Below are positions 6,476 through 8,177 of a stretch of DNA of 8,177 nucleotides, piece after piece. The notes beneath the pieces were generated by a model that was not told the DNA's origin, did no database searches, and saw only the letters and a program-made list of their open reading frames with translations. The stretch is taken from assembly GCA_017411945.1 (NCBI GenBank), contig JAFQPD010000014.1, positions 1 through 8,177 of the forward strand. Reading direction: 5' to 3'. Made by a program: the position numbers and the translations under genes. This DNA comes from Mailhella sp. (GTDB lineage: Bacteria > Desulfobacterota > Desulfovibrionia > Desulfovibrionales > Desulfovibrionaceae). Position 1 is the stretch's first letter. Each line of letters opens with the position of its first letter.

Positions 6476-7099
6476 ATGACCGGTCTCGTTCTCACGGGAG
6501 GACGCTCCGTGCGCTTCGGGAGCGACAAAAGCCGCTTCATCCTGCCCGGAGAGCGGCAGGACATGCTCCTGCGCACCCTTGACCTGCTCCGCTCCGTGCC
6601 CGGAGTGGACCGCCTTGCCGTGTCCTGCCGGGCCGACCAGGCCGCAGGAGTGCGGGAGCGCGTCCCCGCTGGCGCAGCCGTGGTGGAAGACGCTCCGCAC
6701 GAGATATCCTCGCCCCTCTTCGGCGTGCTGGCCGCCCTTGCCGCCCTGCGCGAGCCCGTCCTCGTCCTCTCCTGCGATCTGCCGCGCATGCGGGCGGAAC
6801 TGCTCTCCCGCCTTGTGGAGGAACGCCGCCGCGCATTGGAAAAGCCCGCCCCGGGCGGAGAGCTCCCCCTGCGCACGGCCTTCGTCCATGCGGACGGCCG
6901 CGTAGAAACGCTGGTCGCCGTCTACGAGCCGGAAGCCCTGCCCTTCATGGAAGAGAGCCTGCGCTCCGGGAACTGGGGGCTCTTCTCTGCCATCCCCCGC
7001 ACTCGGCAAACGCTCATCCCCTGTCAGGACGAAGGGGCCTTCATCAACATGAACAGCCCGGCCGACTGCCGCAGAGCGCAGGCCGTGCCCCTCTTCTAG
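6476..7099 (+). CDS. mobA: MobA, molybdenum cofactor guanylyltransferase
   Basis: This 207-residue cytoplasmic nucleotidyltransferase would transfer GMP from GTP to (Mo/W-)molybdopterin, giving the MGD needed by the formate dehydrogenase. The N-terminal nucleotide-binding loop is LTGGRSVRFGSDKSRF (residues 6-21), a variant of the family consensus LAGGxSxRMGxDK. SCDLPRM (residues 99-105) contains the family metal-binding Asp (D101), and FINMNSPAD (189-197) matches the C-terminal N-x-N-T/S-P-x-D motif. The length fits MobA. The ATG begins 1 nt after the stop of the FmdE fusion, and I see no good ribosome binding site of its own, so translational coupling is likely. It is the last gene of the plus-strand cluster and ends at TAG. 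MobB or other NTP transferases are less likely given the motifs. Confidence 0.92.
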   Translation: MTGLVLTGGRSVRFGSDKSRFILPGERQDMLLRTLDLLRSVPGVDRLAVSCRADQAAGVRERVPAGAAVVEDAPHEISSPLFGVLAALAALREPVLVLSCDLPRMRAELLSRLVEERRRALEKPAPGGELPLRTAFVHADGRVETLVAVYEPEALPFMEESLRSGNWGLFSAIPRTRQTLIPCQDEGAFINMNSPADCRRAQAVPLF

Positions 7100-7122
7100 C
7101 CCTTTCCCCTGAGGCAGGGCAC

Positions 7123-7154
7123 AAAAAAAGAGCCCCTCGCAAGAAGGGCTCTTT
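7123..7154 (-). terminator. Intrinsic terminator, best suited to the minus-strand alcohol dehydrogenase
   Basis: AAAGAGCCC (7127-7135) pairs with GGGCTCTTT (7146-7154) around a 10-nt loop. Read on the minus strand the stem ends in a run of seven Ts (the As at 7123-7129). On the plus strand only three Ts follow, so it may end mobA transcripts weakly at best. It lies about 100 bp past the minus-strand stop codon. Confidence 0.8.
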
Positions 7155-7216
7155 CCGGTCGTGGCCGGTCCCTGAATCAGTCCTGGAACAGCTGTCCTGC
7201 CAGCCGCATCCGAGGC

Positions 7217-7253
7217 TTCCGGGCACCGGGGAGACCGATGCCCGGAAAGTTTT
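7217..7253 (+). terminator. Second hairpin, possible terminator of the plus-strand cluster
   Basis: TTCCGGGCA (7217-7225) pairs perfectly with TGCCCGGAA (7239-7247) over a 13-nt loop. On the plus strand AG and four Ts (7250-7253) follow, so it could end transcripts from mobA. On the minus strand it starts 7 nt after the alcohol dehydrogenase stop and has no T-run, so there it could only protect the 3' end or cause pausing. Confidence 0.6.
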
Positions 7254-7254
7254 C

Positions 7255-8177
7255 CTACCAGGCGTTGCAGTAGATGGCGGTGACGGCGGCATCGCTCATC
7301 TTGCGGGGATTGGTGAGGCCGCAGGCGTCCTTCTGGGCGTTGGCGACCATGGTGGGGATATCGTCCATGCTCACCTGCTTGCCGAACATGTCGCCAAGGG
7401 CCTTGATGCCGCTGGGGATATCGACGTCGGCAGAGAGCTTCTTGATGGCCTTCACAGCGGCGAGGGCGGCATCGTCCAGAGTCAGGTGATCGACGTTCTC
7501 ACCAAGCAGGCGGGCGATGCGGCGGAAACGGCGGCGGGCGCCGATGAGGTTGTATTCGCACACATGGGGCAGGAGAATGGCGTTGCAGAAGCCGTGGGGC
7601 AGGTCGTAGAAGCCGCCGAGCTGGTGGGCCATGGCGTGGACGTGGCCGAGGCTGGCGTTGTTGAAGGCCATGCCGGCAAGGTACTGGGCGTAGCACATGC
7701 CTTCACGGGCTTCCTTGTCGTTGCCGTTGGCCACGGCGCGGCGCAGGAAGCGGGCGATGTATTCGATGGCCTTTTCAGCGCAGGCGTCGGTCATGGGAGT
7801 GGCGGCAATGGAAACATAGGCTTCCACGGCGTGGGTCAGGGCGTCCATGCCGGTGGCGGCGGTGAGGCCGGCGGGCATGCCCATCATGAGGTCGGGGTCG
7901 TCGATGGCCACGCCGGGGGTGCAGCGCCAGTCCACGATGGCCATCTTCACCTTGCGGGAAGTGTCGGTGATGACGCAGAAGCGGGTCATTTCAGAAGCGG
8001 TGCCGGCAGTGGTGTTCACGGCAACGTAGGGCGGGAAAGGATTCTTGGACTTGTCCACGCCTTCGTAGTCGTGGATCTTGCCGCCGTTGGCAACGAGGAA
8101 GCCGACGCCCTTGCCGCAGTCGTGGGAGCTGCCGCCGCCGAGGGTGAGGAGGCTGTCGCAGCCCTTTTCCTTATAGA
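7255..8177 (-). CDS. Iron-containing alcohol dehydrogenase (1,3-propanediol dehydrogenase-like), N-terminus outside window
   Basis: This is the C-terminal 306 residues of an NAD(P)-dependent group III (Fe-type) alcohol dehydrogenase. About 80 N-terminal residues lie beyond the right edge. The frame continues upstream of the GTG at 8058 to the window end (YKEKGCDSLL...), so 8058 is not the start. Visible motifs, in fragment numbering: nucleotide-binding GGGSSHDCGKG (13-23), NTTAGTASEMTRFCV, and the metal ligands D111 and H115 (GMDALTHAVEAY), H180 (HAMAHQLGG) and H194 (DLPHG). The pattern closely matches Klebsiella DhaT as I remember it, and the protein ends at the same point (NPRKM...AIYCNAW). 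Related enzymes reduce or oxidise ethanol, propanediol, lactaldehyde or sulfoacetaldehyde, and the substrate cannot be assigned from this fragment. It is convergent to the FDH cluster and probably a separate transcription unit. The stop codon is TAG. Confidence 0.92.
   Translation of the reverse strand, partial: YKEKGCDSLLTLGGGSSHDCGKGVGFLVANGGKIHDYEGVDKSKNPFPPYVAVNTTAGTASEMTRFCVITDTSRKVKMAIVDWRCTPGVAIDDPDLMMGMPAGLTAATGMDALTHAVEAYVSIAATPMTDACAEKAIEYIARFLRRAVANGNDKEAREGMCYAQYLAGMAFNNASLGHVHAMAHQLGGFYDLPHGFCNAILLPHVCEYNLIGARRRFRRIARLLGENVDHLTLDDAALAAVKAIKKLSADVDIPSGIKALGDMFGKQVSMDDIPTMVANAQKDACGLTNPRKMSDAAVTAIYCNAW

Larger units (their letters stand above)
7100..7254. other. Convergent intergenic region
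   Basis: This 155-bp gap separates mobA (plus) from the alcohol dehydrogenase (minus). Two hairpins, listed separately, account for its visible structure. Between them (7155-7216) I see only a weak CCGG/CCGG inverted repeat near 7155-7168 and no convincing gene. Confidence 0.7.

Noticed and set aside
4825..6876. Long minus-strand open frame opposite the FmdE fusion and mobA
   Set aside because: It is a composition-driven antisense frame with no domain or ribosome binding site, opposite two well-supported genes.

Overview
The window is a dense, GC-rich (by eye about 63-65 percent) stretch of a bacterial chromosome. A selenocysteine-containing formate dehydrogenase next to a small cytochrome c3-like multiheme protein and a Desulfovibrio-type three-cluster iron-sulfur subunit point to a sulfate- or sulfite-reducing member of the Desulfovibrionaceae (Desulfovibrio, Bilophila or Mailhella-like). 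The genus cannot be fixed from sequence alone.

Layout: positions 1-7099 hold six same-strand genes. (1) The formate dehydrogenase catalytic subunit is cut at its 5' end by the window edge. It is read through an in-frame UGA at 81-83 as selenocysteine, with a SECIS-like hairpin directly behind. (2) The iron-sulfur beta subunit. (3) FdhE, the cytoplasmic FDH maturation factor. (4) An exported cytochrome c3-family protein with five heme-binding motifs. (5) A fusion of an FmdE domain with a molybdopterin-binding domain. (6) MobA, which makes the guanine dinucleotide form of the molybdenum/tungsten cofactor. A strong hairpin terminator lies between genes 4 and 5, so the two cofactor genes are probably expressed at a lower or separately controlled level. 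Positions 7100-7254 form a convergent intergenic region with two hairpins. From 7255 to the right edge, on the minus strand, is the C-terminal four fifths of an iron-dependent alcohol dehydrogenase of the 1,3-propanediol dehydrogenase type.

How the genes fit together: the catalytic and beta subunits and the cytochrome form a periplasmic formate-oxidising (or CO2-reducing) enzyme. It passes electrons through an iron-sulfur chain to c-type hemes. FdhE, the FmdE fusion and MobA are cytoplasmic and would supply and check the bis-MGD cofactor before Tat export. The locus therefore encodes an enzyme together with much of its own maturation line. FdhD and the selenocysteine machinery are not in the window.

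The points most worth a second look are the five-heme-motif cytochrome with exactly ten histidines, the FmdE/molybdopterin-binding fusion with a cysteine-rich tail, the terminator placed inside the gene cluster, and the selenocysteine codon that makes ordinary gene callers truncate the first gene. No tRNA, rRNA, CRISPR array, insertion sequence or phage gene was seen.
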